DNA of 64,000 nt from Vibrio zhanjiangensis (GTDB lineage Bacteria > Pseudomonadota > Gammaproteobacteria > Enterobacterales > Vibrionaceae). The stretch is from contig NZ_BSPW01000024.1 of NCBI RefSeq assembly GCF_030161235.1, positions 1 through 64,000 on the forward strand, written 5' to 3'. Of this stretch, positions 26,609 to 33,052 are shown piece after piece. The stretch's first letter is position 1. Each line of letters opens with the position of its first letter. The translations under genes were made by a program, and so were the position numbers. The notes beneath the pieces were generated by a model, which saw only the letters and a list, made by a program, of their open reading frames with translations, was not told the origin of the DNA and did no database searches.

Positions 26609-27078
26609 AAAGTCTTAAACTTTGGATTGGCCTCTTTGTCGCGTCTTTGTTGATTTATGTCAGCTCCTTGTACTTTAGCAGTCAACAATTGCTGATGGAA
26701 GGTCGTTATATTGCTCGTATTTTTGGCTATTCGGAAACCAATGGCTTTTGGCGAGAAAGGCTTGAGCTCAATCTCAAGCGAGAAAATATTGAATCGACTA
26801 TCTCAGTTGAAGGGGATGGTTTAGAGGGGGTGGCCTTATTTGCCATCAATGGTGAAGTCACCCAATCTGATAAGGGGGTGTTTTCCATGTCTTATTCCAC
26901 AACCCCAATTCAAACTTCAAAAGTGGTGGATGGCTATCACTCAGTGAGCTACACATCACTCTTTTTGTCCGGCCATTCAGAAAATGCGCTAGTGTATCAG
27001 AATGAAGATATTATGATGGTTGAGGGGCCAAGAAGTGCCGTGATGTTAATTCGCAGCCAAGGCACCGTATTTAAATAA
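26605..27078 (+). CDS. ToxS-like membrane partner of the ToxR-like regulator
   Basis: The 157-residue protein has one N-terminal membrane helix (about 5-27) and a beta-rich periplasmic domain, the layout of ToxS, which protects and activates ToxR. ATG 26605 overlaps the preceding TGA by four bases, so the two are translated together, as in toxRS. Sequence similarity to ToxS is faint to my eye (ISVEGDGLEGVALFAINGEV); the call rests on topology and coupling. Followed by a bidirectional terminator. Confidence 0.65.
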   Translation: MKSLKLWIGLFVASLLIYVSSLYFSSQQLLMEGRYIARIFGYSETNGFWRERLELNLKRENIESTISVEGDGLEGVALFAINGEVTQSDKGVFSMSYSTTPIQTSKVVDGYHSVSYTSLFLSGHSENALVYQNEDIMMVEGPRSAVMLIRSQGTVFK

Positions 27079-27080
27079 AA

Positions 27081-27106
27081 AATCTCCCAGCAGATGCTGG
27101 GAGATT
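27081..27106. terminator. bidirectional terminator
   Basis: AATCTCCCAGC (27081-27091) pairs perfectly with GCTGGGAGATT (27096-27106). It ends both the ToxRS-like operon (plus) and the first barrel gene (minus). The same CTCCCAGC/GCTGGGAG stem recurs after two other barrel genes at 28502 and 31270. Confidence 0.85.
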
Positions 27107-27131
27107 ATATGGACAGTGGTTAAGTTCAGAT

Positions 27132-27734
27132 TTAGAAGTGGTACTGAACGTTAGCCATAAAGGTTACGTCGTCTTCGATTTTATCTTCATAGGACCATGA
27201 TTCATCACCACCTGTTTCTTCTCCGTCGTGAGCTGTGTAGGCGATTTCAGCACCTAGGCTCCATTTTTGAGTTAGTCTGTAGTCTAGGCCAGTTTGCACA
27301 CCATAAGTAAAGCCATCTAGGTCATCTGCATCGCTTTCAAAAAACTCATAGCCCATATGTGCACCAACCGTCCAGCTAAGCTTGTTAGCGATAGGTAACA
27401 TATAGTCATAGCTAACGGTTAAGTCTGTACGGTCAATGGTATCAGCACCTTCTGCATCAACCTCAAGAGCATCATAAGCAAGGCTCATCTTTACTCTATG
27501 GTGGTCGTTAATAATCGCACCGCCACTTAATCCAGTAATTACAGAAGGATCGGTATCCAGAGAATCTTCATACGGTTGTCCCTCGTCCGTTCCGGTTTCC
27601 TTTATTTTACCACTAATATGAGTACCGGCATCAAAACCGACAAAGTAGTCATAAGTGTTTTCTGCACTGGCACCAAATGTGGTTGCTGCTGCCAATGCGC
27701 CTAAAGCGAAAAGTGTTACTGTTTTGTTTTGCAT
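27132..27734 (-). CDS. outer-membrane beta-barrel protein, array paralogue 1 (200 aa)
   Basis: A signal peptide (MQNKTVTLFALGALAAATTFGASA) precedes a barrel with the family-specific blocks NTYDYFVGFDAGTH, GLSGGAIINDHHRVKMSLAYDAL, KLSWTVGAHMGYEFFESDADD, GVQTGLDYRLT and the terminal strand ending VQYHF, a C-terminal Phe typical of BAM substrates. It is near-identical in these blocks to the paralogues at 28548, 29267 and 31316. The first exposed loop (about residues 43-58) differs most, as expected for surface-exposed, diversifying loops. An acidic mature protein. Ligand unknown. Confidence 0.85.
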   Translation of the reverse strand: MQNKTVTLFALGALAAATTFGASAENTYDYFVGFDAGTHISGKIKETGTDEGQPYEDSLDTDPSVITGLSGGAIINDHHRVKMSLAYDALEVDAEGADTIDRTDLTVSYDYMLPIANKLSWTVGAHMGYEFFESDADDLDGFTYGVQTGLDYRLTQKWSLGAEIAYTAHDGEETGGDESWSYEDKIEDDVTFMANVQYHF

Positions 27735-28162
27735 AATGGTTTTCCTAAGTATCTAAAGCTAACAAGTCGCTAACTCTGTTGTTATGTCGTTATCGATGCT
27801 GTTATCGATATCGATCTTGTTATCGATTTTTTGTTTCACGCTGTGGTGAAAGTGGTGACTAAGTTAGAGCCTTGAGCCTAAAAACAGAAAGGAATTACAC
27901 GGAATCGCGCAGAAAAAACATCAAGCACATTTATTTACCTTTTTATTTTTTTTGTTATTGCATGTGATTGATTTTTTTTTGACTTTAATTCTTGGCGTGT
28001 ATTTTGAAAGAGGTTGAATTTGGTTTTTGGGGTGTGCTGATGATTTGAATTTTGCGCAGAGTCAGTTCCCTTTTGGTACTGAGCTATCAATAGAGGGTAA
28101 AAAGTGCTGACATAATGTCTTGCTTAATGACGAAATGAATGGCGCAGCTAAAACGCACAAAC
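27735..28162. other. duplicated upstream region of barrel paralogue 1
   Basis: No gene. Holds ATCGAT-rich short repeats (27790-27827), the promoter-proximal element GGAATTACACGGAATC (about 27890-27906) also found upstream of paralogues 3 and 4, then sequence nearly identical to 29946-30273. This is segmental duplication copy A. Confidence 0.7.
27790..27827. repeat. short TTATCGAT repeats upstream of barrel paralogue 1
   Basis: TTATCGAT occurs at 27790-27797, 27802-27809 and 27820-27827, with another ATCGAT at 27810-27815. The matching region upstream of paralogue 4 has only one copy (about 31950), and paralogue 3 has none, so the number of copies varies between paralogous promoters. Confidence 0.75.
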
Positions 28163-28306
28163 CTAACCATCCGGTTTTCTCGCAAAGCTCACGATAAAAT
28201 GACTTGCCGAAGCTTCGAGAGAATCGAGCAGATGAGCGTTGGAAATGTGAAGATAGTGGTATAAATACCCTTTGGTCAGTGGCGGGCTTACGACTTTGAT
28301 TGCCGG
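27832..28306. repeat. segmental duplication, copy A
   Basis: About 475 bases closely matching 29946-30417 (copy B), apart from an AT-rich stretch near 27920-28010 that has diverged. It contains the barrel upstream region and the last 47 codons of the solute-binding protein gene. A more diverged third copy (C) lies at about 31965-32260 without the solute-binding gene. Confidence 0.85.
28163..28306 (-). pseudogene. remnant of a duplicated solute-binding protein gene (last 47 codons)
   Basis: Translating the minus strand here gives PAIKVVSPPL...FARKPDG then a stop, matching residue for residue the C-terminus of the intact protein at 30274-30972 except for the last residue (Gly for Ser). Identity stops abruptly at 28306. 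Beyond it the sequence resembles the region upstream of the intact gene (about 31075 onward). So an internal deletion of roughly 660 bases removed the promoter-proximal part and the first 185 codons. No start codon or signal peptide remains. Confidence 0.9.
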
Positions 28307-28501
28307 CTTTATCGTAAGCTTACAATCAAGCTTCAAAAGAGGCTGTGGTTACTATTAAGCATGGAGTTGTACATTGCAATGGTTTTTTGGCGGTTCAAAA
28401 AATGCTGTGAGTGTTTCAGAGTTTAAATTGTGCTGCGTAAAAAAGTTTGGGAGTGTGGCAATGCTTATTCGAAGCGGAGAATTGGTATCCAAATAAAAAA
28501 A
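28307..28501. repeat. duplicated spacer, matches 31085-31270
   Basis: This spacer and 31085-31270 share long blocks (CAAAAAATGCTGTGAG, TTTAAATTGTGC, TTGGGAGTGTGGCAAT, GAAGCGGA), placing both between a barrel gene and a solute-binding gene in the ancestral unit. The second copy carries a G10 run that this copy lacks. Confidence 0.75.
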
Positions 28502-28521
28502 CTCCCAGCCGAAGCTGGGAG
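28502..28521 (-). terminator. terminator of barrel paralogue 2
   Basis: CTCCCAGC (28502-28509) pairs with GCTGGGAG (28514-28521); on the minus strand a T-rich run follows (seven A at 28494-28500 on plus). Confidence 0.8.
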
Positions 28522-28547
28522 AGCTTAGATGGTAGTTACGCTTAGCT

Positions 28548-29168
28548 TTAGAAGTGGTACTGAACGTTAGCCATAAAGGTTACGTCGTCTTCGATTTTAA
28601 AATCAGAGTTCCACAACTCACCACTACTATCCATATAACCATCTTTAAAGTAGTCGTGAGCGGTGAAGGCAATTTCAGCTCCTAGGCTCCAGTGTTTAGT
28701 CAGTCTGTAGTCTAGACCTGTTTGAACACCAAAAGTAAAGCCGGCCGCGTTGTCCCAATCATGTTTATCGACGAAGAACTCATAACCCATATGCGCGCCT
28801 ACTGTCCAGTTAAGTTTGTTAGCTAAAGGTATCATATAGTCATAGTTGGCTGATAGGTCTGTGCGATCTACAGCTCTATCATATCCTTCAATTTCTAGCG
28901 CGTCATAAGCTAAGCTTATCCTTACTCTATGATGGTCATTGATAATGGCACCACCACTTAACCCAGCAATTAAAGAAGGGTCGGTATCTGTGGATCCACT
29001 ATAAAATCCTTCATCTTCAAATTTCGAAGTCATTAACTTTGCTTTACCACCAATATGAGTACCAGCATCAAAGCCAACAAAGTAGTCATATGTGTTTTCT
29101 GCGTTTGCGCCAAAGGTAGTTGCTGCTAATGCGCTCAAAACGAGGGTTTTTAAGGGGTTGTTTCTCAT
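28548..29168 (-). CDS. outer-membrane beta-barrel protein, array paralogue 2 (206 aa)
   Basis: Same family as paralogue 1 with all conserved blocks and a VQYHF end. Differences are concentrated in surface loops: the stretch after AGTHIGG (about residues 45-62) and the loop before DFKIEDDV. The signal peptide is changed (MRNNPLKTLVLSALAATTFGANA). Only about 45 bases upstream resemble the other paralogues before a hairpin, so it probably relies on read-through from paralogue 3. Confidence 0.85.
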   Translation of the reverse strand: MRNNPLKTLVLSALAATTFGANAENTYDYFVGFDAGTHIGGKAKLMTSKFEDEGFYSGSTDTDPSLIAGLSGGAIINDHHRVRISLAYDALEIEGYDRAVDRTDLSANYDYMIPLANKLNWTVGAHMGYEFFVDKHDWDNAAGFTFGVQTGLDYRLTKHWSLGAEIAFTAHDYFKDGYMDSSGELWNSDFKIEDDVTFMANVQYHF

Positions 29169-29217
29169 AATGTATTTCCTAGGTGTCTAAAACTAACAAG
29201 TATCTAAATCACTAAAA

Positions 29218-29242
29218 ATATCCCCTTAAAGCTGGGGGATAT
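29218..29242 (-). terminator. hairpin between barrel paralogues 3 and 2
   Basis: ATATCCCC (29218-29225) pairs with GGGGATAT (29235-29242) and has a run of T on the minus side. It is a weak terminator or attenuator; the gene downstream has no other visible promoter. Confidence 0.6.
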
Positions 29243-29266
29243 AAGAACAGTGCGAATGACTTGGCA

Positions 29267-29887
29267 TTAGAAGTGGTATTGAACGTTAGCCATAAAGGTT
29301 ACGTCTTCTTTTAATTGAACAGACCGCTGACCGCCTACATAATGAAATGTTTCTTTACCGTGAGAAGTGTGAGCTACCTCTGTACCTAGGCTCCAGTTTT
29401 TAGTCAGTCTGTAATCTAGACCAGTTTGAACACCCGTGATAAATCCATCATAATAATCTGCATCGCTTTCGAAGGCCTCGTAACCCATATGTGCACCGAC
29501 AGTCCAGCTAAGCTTGTCGGTCATAGGTAGCATATAGTCATAACTAACGGTCAAGTCTGTGCGGTCAATAGTTTCACTGTAACCATCAATATCCAGTCCA
29601 TCGTAAGCAAGGCTCATCTTTACTCTATGACGGTCATTGATAATGACACCGCCACTAACCCCACTAATTAATGAAGGATCGGTATCGACAGAATCATCAA
29701 GTGAATGGGATTCGTATGATGGATAATCTGTATAGTAACCATGGGACTGCACCTTTCCGTTGATGTGTGTCCCCAAATCAAAACCGACAAAGTAGTTATA
29801 TGTGTTTTCTGTGTTTTCTGCGCTAGCACCAAAGGTGGCTACTGCCAATGCACCTAAAGCGAAAAGTGTTACTGTTTTGTTATGCAT
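29267..29887 (-). CDS. outer-membrane beta-barrel protein, array paralogue 3 (206 aa)
   Basis: Same family: signal peptide ending GASA, then NTYNYFVGFDLGTH, GVIINDRHRVKMSLAYDGL and a VQYHF end. ENT is duplicated after the signal peptide. The first loop is longest here and rich in Tyr/Ser/His (about residues 48-66). It has the full upstream region including the shared GGAATTACACGGAATC element and is followed by paralogue 2. Confidence 0.85.
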   Translation of the reverse strand: MHNKTVTLFALGALAVATFGASAENTENTYNYFVGFDLGTHINGKVQSHGYYTDYPSYESHSLDDSVDTDPSLISGVSGGVIINDRHRVKMSLAYDGLDIDGYSETIDRTDLTVSYDYMLPMTDKLSWTVGAHMGYEAFESDADYYDGFITGVQTGLDYRLTKNWSLGTEVAHTSHGKETFHYVGGQRSVQLKEDVTFMANVQYHF

Positions 29888-30273
29888 AATGGTTTCCTAA
29901 GTATCTAAAGTTGGTACGTGTCTAAGTCTTGTTGTTATTGAATTTTTGCTTCACTCTGTGGTGAAAGTGGTGACTAAGTTAGAGTCTTGAGCCTAAAAAC
30001 AGAAAGGAATTACACGGAATCGCACAGAAAAAATATCAAGAAATTTTTTTACCTTTTTTGGTGTTTTGTTATCATATTCTATTGATTTTATAGGATTTAA
30101 TATTTTTCGTGTGTTTTGGAATAGGTTGAATTTAGTTTTTTGGTGTGCTGATGATTTGAATTTTGCGCAGAGCCAGTTCCCTTTTGGTACTGAGCTATCA
30201 ATAGAGGGTAAAAAGTGCTGACATAATGTCTTGCTTAATGACGAAATGAATGGCGCAGCTAAAACGCACAAAC
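29888..30273. other. upstream region of barrel paralogue 3 (duplication copy B)
   Basis: No credible gene. Carries the shared element near 30005 and matches copy A to within a few percent over its conserved parts. The minus-strand open frame inside it (29993-30271) is chance: its extension in copy A is not preserved. Confidence 0.65.
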
Positions 30274-30417
30274 TTAACTATCCGGTTTTCTCGCAAAGCT
30301 CACGATAAAATGACTTGCCGAAGCTTCGAGAGAATCGAGCAGATGAGCGTTGGAAATGTGAAGATAGTGGTATAAATACCCTTTGGTCAGTGGCGGGCTT
30401 ACGACTTTGATGGCCGG
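29946..30417. repeat. segmental duplication, copy B
   Basis: Partner of copy A (27832-28306). It includes the 3' end of the intact solute-binding gene. Identity with copy A ends at GCCGG (30417). Confidence 0.85.
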
Positions 30418-30972
30418 AAAATGGTCCTTGATTATGTTATACGACTGCATGGGGGCTAACCACACATCCGCTCTCCCTGCCATTAGCATTAAGGCTGCTT
30501 GTTCTTCACGGTAGACCAATTTTAAGTGACGATAATGTTTTATGTTTTCCACATAACGATTGCCAAACATAGACACCACACTATTACCTTTAAGCTCGTT
30601 TAAGCTTAAATAGGATTGTTCACCCACAGAGAACGCATAGACACCGAACTCTTCTAGAGGGACATCGACTTTAACAAGTACCTGACTATGATCTTCTCCA
30701 AGTTTGCTAATTCTTAAATCCAGTGCATCAAATTGCCCTGTTAAAACCGATTGTATTGCACGTTCGTCGGGCATATACGTGATCTCATGGTTTATTCCAG
30801 CCCCCGAATAAATCGCATTAATCACCTCTTCTGCTGTCATACCATAGTGCGTTTTTTTATTTTGGTCTCGGTAACTTTCCCCAATGACAATGTGAACAAT
30901 TTCTTCCTGAGCATAAGCTGGCTGAAGCCCCATGACTCCACAAAGTAAAGCCAATGAAAGTCGTATTCTCAT
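30274..30972 (-). CDS. periplasmic solute-binding protein (family 3 type), 232 aa
   Basis: The signal peptide (about 1-21, ending AYA) is followed by a two-lobed amino-acid/solute-binding fold: VHIVIGESYRD, the TAEEVINAIYSGAGINHEITYMP segment, LDLRISKL, and the second-lobe LNELKGNSVVSMFGNRY. It has no permease or ATPase beside it, so it may act as a sensor or scavenger partner rather than an ABC component. It is duplicated, together with the barrel genes, and its other copy is a pseudogene. Partnership with the adjacent barrels (outer-membrane entry, periplasmic capture) is inferred from co-duplication. Confidence 0.8.
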   Translation of the reverse strand: MRIRLSLALLCGVMGLQPAYAQEEIVHIVIGESYRDQNKKTHYGMTAEEVINAIYSGAGINHEITYMPDERAIQSVLTGQFDALDLRISKLGEDHSQVLVKVDVPLEEFGVYAFSVGEQSYLSLNELKGNSVVSMFGNRYVENIKHYRHLKLVYREEQAALMLMAGRADVWLAPMQSYNIIKDHFPAIKVVSPPLTKGYLYHYLHISNAHLLDSLEASASHFIVSFARKPDS

Positions 30973-31154
30973 CTCACCCTTCTGCTAATCACTTCTTTGT
31001 TACTTACAGTGTGGCTTTTTGCCGGATTTTCGCAACACGCTCTTTTTAACATGGTGGTGAATCGTTAAATGAGTGTTATCGCCAGCTTATTATTAAGCGT
31101 TAAAAGTGGCTGCGGTGAGTATTAGGCAAAGATCTGAGCATCATAATGGCTTTC

Positions 31155-31164
31155 TGGGGGGGGG
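31155..31164 (+). repeat. G10 homopolymer tract
   Basis: Ten consecutive G about 185 bases upstream of the solute-binding gene start (minus strand). The duplicated spacer at 28307-28501 has no such run. Tracts this long are prone to slippage, or to sequencing error. Confidence 0.9.
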
Positions 31165-31269
31165 CAAAAAATGCTGTGAGCTTTTTCAGGGTTTAAATTG
31201 TGCAGTGAAAAACAGTTGGGAGTGTGGCAATATTTATTTGAAGCGGAATATTGATATCCAAACAAAAAA

Positions 31270-31289
31270 CTCCCAGCAAAAGCTGGGAG
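31270..31289 (-). terminator. terminator of barrel paralogue 4
   Basis: CTCCCAGC (31270-31277) pairs with GCTGGGAG (31282-31289), with a T-rich tail on the minus strand. Confidence 0.8.
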
Positions 31290-31315
31290 AGTTTAGATGG
31301 CAGTTAAGCCTAGGT

Positions 31316-31894
31316 TTAGAAGTGGTATTGCACGTTAGCCGTTAGGATTACGTCGTTGTCTATCTGTAGAGATGAAGTTCCCCATTCATCTTTTTCGTGT
31401 TCTGTATAAGCCACTTCGGTACCTAAGCTCCAGTCTCGTGTGAGTTTATAATCTAAACCGGTTTGTACGCCATAAGTAAAGCCATTTAAATTGTCAGCAT
31501 CGCTTTCAAAAAACTCGTAACCCATATGTGCTCCGACAGTCCAGTTTAACCTGTTGGCAATTGGTAGCATAAAGTCGTAGCTTGCTGTCATATCCATACG
31601 AGAATATGTTTCATCATCTGTGGAATCGGCAATTGTCAGAGCGTCATAGGCTAGGCCAAATTTGACTCTGTGGTGGTCGTTAATGATGGCACCGCCACTT
31701 AGGCCAATGATAGGAGAATTATTTTCAACAAGAGTAGCGCTATAGCCTTCCGCTTTATATTCGAACTCTCCATCTACGTGCGTTCCTGCATCAAAGCCGA
31801 CAAAGTAGTCATAAGTGTTTTCTGCACTGGCAGCAAATGTGGTTGCTACTGCCAATGCACCTAAAGCGAAAAGTTTTACTGTTTTGTTTTGCAT
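31316..31894 (-). CDS. outer-membrane beta-barrel protein, array paralogue 4 (192 aa)
   Basis: The shortest member, with signal peptide ending AASA, then NTYDYFVGFDAGTHVDGEFEY, GLSGGAIINDHHRVKFGLAYDAL, KLTRDWSLGTEVAYTEHE and a VQYHF end. It is the most diverged of the four in loops and in upstream DNA, consistent with being the oldest split. Its upstream region has the shared GGAATTACACGGAATC element near 32020. Confidence 0.85.
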   Translation of the reverse strand: MQNKTVKLFALGALAVATTFAASAENTYDYFVGFDAGTHVDGEFEYKAEGYSATLVENNSPIIGLSGGAIINDHHRVKFGLAYDALTIADSTDDETYSRMDMTASYDFMLPIANRLNWTVGAHMGYEFFESDADNLNGFTYGVQTGLDYKLTRDWSLGTEVAYTEHEKDEWGTSSLQIDNDVILTANVQYHF

Positions 31895-32383
31895 AATCGT
31901 TTTTCCTATGTATCTAAAGCTAATAAGTAGCGAATTTTGTTGTTATGTTGTTATCGATTTTTATTTCACGCTGTGGTGAAGTGGTAATCAGATTAGGGTT
32001 TATGCTCTAAAAACGGAAAGGAATTACACGGAATCACGCAGAAAAAGTATCAAGTAGGTATTTTTACCTTTTTTTATGTTTTTAATGTATAACTAATTGT
32101 TTTTTAAAGATTATTTTCTTGTTGTGTTTTTGGTAAAGGTTGGGTTTAGTTTTTGAGCAAGAGTGGTGGTTTAAATTCTGCGCATATGCTGCTGCTTTTG
32201 TGCGCTTAACAGCTGAGTTGAGGGTTATAAATAGACTGAATGCGTTGTTTGCTATCAAACCAAAAAATCAATCATTCGGATTTTTGCAGGGCTATATTAG
32301 AGCGGGTGTTTTGATGCAGGCGCAATTTGTGTAATGAAAGGATAGCGAGACAATGCAAGCTGGGTTAGCCAGATCTTTAAACG
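31895..32383. other. upstream region of barrel paralogue 4 (diverged duplication copy C)
   Basis: No credible gene. It matches copies A and B up to about 32260 (shared element, CACGCTGTGGTGAA, a diverged TTTTGG...GGTTTAGTTTTTG block), then leaves homology where the solute-binding gene would begin. Confidence 0.6.
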
Positions 32384-32413
32384 AAAAAAAGACGCCTTTC
32401 GGCGTCTTTTTTT
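32384..32413. terminator. terminator of tRNA-Asn
   Basis: A 13-base arm (AAAAAAAGACGCC, 32384-32396) is a perfect inverted repeat of 32401-32413. The T-run on either strand makes it bidirectional; it lies just after the tRNA 3' end. Confidence 0.9.
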
Positions 32414-32418
32414 GAATT

Positions 32419-32494
32419 TGGCTCCCCCTGCGGGACTCGAACCTGCGACATACGGATTAACAGTCCGCCGTTCTACCAACTGAACTAAGGGGGA
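32419..32494 (-). tRNA. tRNA-Asn (GTT)
   Basis: A 76-base cloverleaf on the minus strand: acceptor TCCCCCT paired with AGGGGGA, D-loop AGTTGGTAGA, anticodon loop CTGTTAA giving GTT, T-arm GCAGGTTCGAGTCCCGC, encoded CCA. It is complete. No duplicated 3' end suggests use as an integration site in this window. Confidence 0.98.
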
Positions 32495-32627
32495 AATGCT
32501 TGAAAGCGCCGTGAATATTAGCGATGAGCTTGCACACTGTCAACTATAAAATGGGGTTATTAAGTGATTTTTTTTGTAAAAAAGAGCTTTACTTTTGAGT
32601 AGCCCTTTGGGGGAAACGGCTTGGTTT

Positions 32628-32654
32628 ACTTATCCACCAAAATTGTGGATAAGT
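32628..32654. promoter_or_regulatory. inverted pair of DnaA-box-like sites
   Basis: ACTTATCCAC (32628-32637) and GTGGATAAGT (32645-32654) form a perfect 10-bp inverted repeat with a seven-base spacer. Each arm holds a DnaA box (TTATCCACC and, reversed, TTATCCACA). A third box, TTATCCACA reversed, is at 32837-32845. Confidence 0.6.
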
Positions 32655-32991
32655 ATGTTGATTAGTATGAAAAAATAGATACTCACATCTTGTACATGCG
32701 CTGTTACCAACCGACAAATATAATTTTATAGACTGCAACCCTATGAAATACGACAAGTTAAATAGGTTTTGTGGTATTTTTCTGACCCAAAAATAAAAAC
32801 TTAGCTTTGTGGGTGATTTATGAGCAGAAGAAATATTGTGGATAAGGTGTGATTGATTTGGGTAAAGACTACGAGCGTATACAAGAGCGCCAATCAGGAT
32901 ACTGACTAAAATGAGTTTGGTACGAGATTGGCTCGTGTTTATGCATGAGATATAGAGTGGTAATCATTATATTTTAATAGAGTTCTTGTTT

Positions 32992-33007
32992 CTGTACATA
33001 TATACAG
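32992..33007 (+). promoter_or_regulatory. LexA (SOS) box of uvrB
   Basis: CTG-N10-CAG with the ideal spacing and an A/T-rich centre (CTGTACATATATACAG), 45 bases before the uvrB ATG. Strong match to the gammaproteobacterial consensus. Confidence 0.9.
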
Positions 33008-33052
33008 TCAAAATATAGAGCAATGACATCGATAAATTGGATTGAGGAACAT

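Larger units (their letters stand above)
30973..31315. other. upstream region of the solute-binding gene
   Basis: No gene. Contains the promoter of the solute-binding gene, an unusual G10 homopolymer at 31155-31164, sequence matching 28307-28501, and the terminator of barrel paralogue 4 at 31270-31289. Confidence 0.6.
32495..33052. other. regulatory region upstream of uvrB
   Basis: About 560 AT-rich bases without a gene. Holds three DnaA-box-like 9-mers (32630-32638, 32644-32652, 32837-32845) and an SOS box (32992-33007). E. coli uvrB also has DnaA-box and SOS control, so the sites are consistent with known biology. Confidence 0.6.

Noticed and set aside
29993..30271. 92-residue minus-strand open frame below the solute-binding gene
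   Set aside because: No ribosome-binding site, in non-coding duplicated DNA; not preserved in copy A.
32419..32494. tRNA-Asn as an integration site for the barrel array
   Set aside because: No integrase and no duplicated tRNA 3' end; the array is explained by local duplication.
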